Shown piece by piece: positions 63,202 through 64,000 of a stretch of DNA of 64,000 nt (within the stretch, counting starts at the first letter, position 1; the number at the start of each line of letters is the position of its first letter). This DNA is from Paucibacter sp. Y2R2-4 (lineage in GTDB: Bacteria; Pseudomonadota; Gammaproteobacteria; Burkholderiales; Burkholderiaceae_C): assembly GCF_025717535.1 (NCBI RefSeq), contig NZ_JAJIRO010000004.1, forward strand, positions 248,001 through 312,000, in the 5' to 3' direction. The notes under the pieces were generated by a model. It ran no database searches and had not been told where the DNA came from. It was given only the letters and a program-made list of their open reading frames with translations. The position numbers and the translations under genes are program-made.

Positions 63202-64000
63202 ATGGAGCGGGTACGAATCCTTCCCGCCACCCTGGCTGGCCTGTACGCCACCCACACCGTCAGCGCACGCAGTTACCCCAAGCATTGGCATGACGGCTAT
63301 GGCATCGGCCTGATCGACGCCGGCGCCCAACGCAGCGCCAGCGGCCGCGGTCAGGTGCATGCCGCCGCAGGCGATCTGATCACGGTCAACCCCGCCGAGG
63401 TGCATGACGGCGAAGCACTCGGCGGTCAGGCTCGGCAATGGCGCATGCTCTATCTGGAGCCTGAGCTGATGCAGCAGCTGGCGCAGGATCTGGGCGTGCC
63501 GGCGCCGCAGCGGCTCGAGCTGAGTCGCCCAGTTTTTTCAGACCCGCAGCTGGCCCAGCGATTTGTGCATGTGTTCGGTGCCTTGGAAGCTGCAGATCTT
63601 GAGGTCGACCGCCTCGCTGCCGAAACTGAGCTGCAAGAGATGCTGGCGGCGCTCTTGGCCTCTTATGCGAATCAAACGCCGCGCGAAGTCAAGACGCTGG
63701 GATTTGCGGCCATGGAGCAGGTGCGCGCGCGTCTGGCCGATCAATCCGACCTCACGCCGAGCCTGGCCGAACTGGCGGACTTGGCCGGCCTGAGCCGGTT
63801 TCAATTGCTGCGCAGCTTCAAGCGGGCCTATGGCCTGCCGCCGCACAGCTATTTACTGCAATGCCGGCTCGCACTGGCTCGCCGCCAAATTGCTCAAGGC
63901 CACGGCTTGGTCGAGGTGGCGCTGAGTTGCGGCTTTGCCGACCAAAGCCATCTGACACGGGCGTTTCAGCGTTTTCTTGGCTTGACGCCGGGCGCCTATC
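63202..64000 (+). CDS. AraC-family transcriptional regulator (cut by window edge)
   Basis: The ATG at 63202 opens a frame that runs to the window end (266 codons visible). The N-terminal cupin-type ligand domain has SYPKHWHDGYGIGLIDAG and AAGDLITVNPAEVHDGE. The C-terminal part holds two AraC helix-turn-helices: LAELADLAGLSRFQLLRSFKRAYG and VALSCGFADQSHLTRAFQRFLG. It starts 11 bp after rpoN in the same direction. The missing end is only the last few residues. The effector is unknown. Confidence 0.9.
   Translation, partial: MERVRILPATLAGLYATHTVSARSYPKHWHDGYGIGLIDAGAQRSASGRGQVHAAAGDLITVNPAEVHDGEALGGQARQWRMLYLEPELMQQLAQDLGVPAPQRLELSRPVFSDPQLAQRFVHVFGALEAADLEVDRLAAETELQEMLAALLASYANQTPREVKTLGFAAMEQVRARLADQSDLTPSLAELADLAGLSRFQLLRSFKRAYGLPPHSYLLQCRLALARRQIAQGHGLVEVALSCGFADQSHLTRAFQRFLGLTPGAY

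Overview
The window looks like chromosomal DNA of a GC-rich betaproteobacterium of the order Burkholderiales, most likely in the Roseateles/Pelomonas/Paucibacter/Rubrivivax cluster. This is inferred from the high-GC codon use, PEP-CTERM proteins, tandem DsbA proteins, the lptA-lptB-rpoN order, MetX/MetW and large TonB-dependent receptors. No rRNA, tRNA, CRISPR array, prophage or transposase was seen. About 48 protein-coding genes are called, including one at each window edge that is cut off and one broken by an in-frame stop.

Layout. 1-4.6 kb: end of an unknown gene, a secreted MORN-repeat protein, an aspartoacylase-like zinc enzyme, and convergent to them a periplasmic binding-protein-like gene and a VOC protein. 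4.6-6.5 kb: the methionine operon metX-metW, with a consensus promoter, a SAM-II riboswitch and an intrinsic terminator in its leader. 6.5-12.1 kb: sppA, two glutathione-transferase-like genes, a degenerate response regulator and purB. 12.2-21.1 kb: a PEP-CTERM protein, a DUF3857/transglutaminase/TPR protein, a flavin reductase-like gene lying between a decayed histidine-kinase fragment and a 210-bp imperfect palindrome, an OmpR-type two-component system, a GNAT fusion protein and pyrF. 21.3-30.6 kb: a four-PAS hybrid histidine kinase, an esterase, an ankyrin protein, two more PEP-CTERM proteins and an M14 carboxypeptidase. 30.7-37.5 kb: a sedolisin (S53) lipoprotein with Ig-like repeats preceded by a c-di-GMP-I riboswitch, a LytS/LytTR two-component system, a YafJ-type amidotransferase and a geranylgeranyl-reductase-family flavoprotein. 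37.6-48.6 kb: two tandem TonB-dependent receptors, a small exported protein, malate synthase G with a divergent LysR regulator, and a DUF2214 gene broken by TAG. 48.6-56 kb: a GGDEF-EAL protein and a CheB/CheR/PAS fusion in one operon, a triple-repeat PsiF protein and a Ser/Thr kinase fused to a cyclic-nucleotide-type domain. 56-64 kb: argS, a SPOR protein, two tandem DsbA proteins, lptA, lptB, rpoN and an AraC regulator cut by the window edge.

Themes. Signalling is heavy: three histidine kinases, four response-regulator-type proteins, a c-di-GMP turnover enzyme, a CheB/CheR fusion and a Ser/Thr kinase. Secretion and cell-surface functions are also prominent. The two best regulatory discoveries are RNA elements: a SAM-II riboswitch on metXW and a c-di-GMP-I riboswitch that should tie a secreted protease to the second messenger made and degraded by the GGDEF-EAL protein elsewhere in the window. 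The most unexplained structure is the long palindrome at 16909-17118 next to the kinase-gene remnant.
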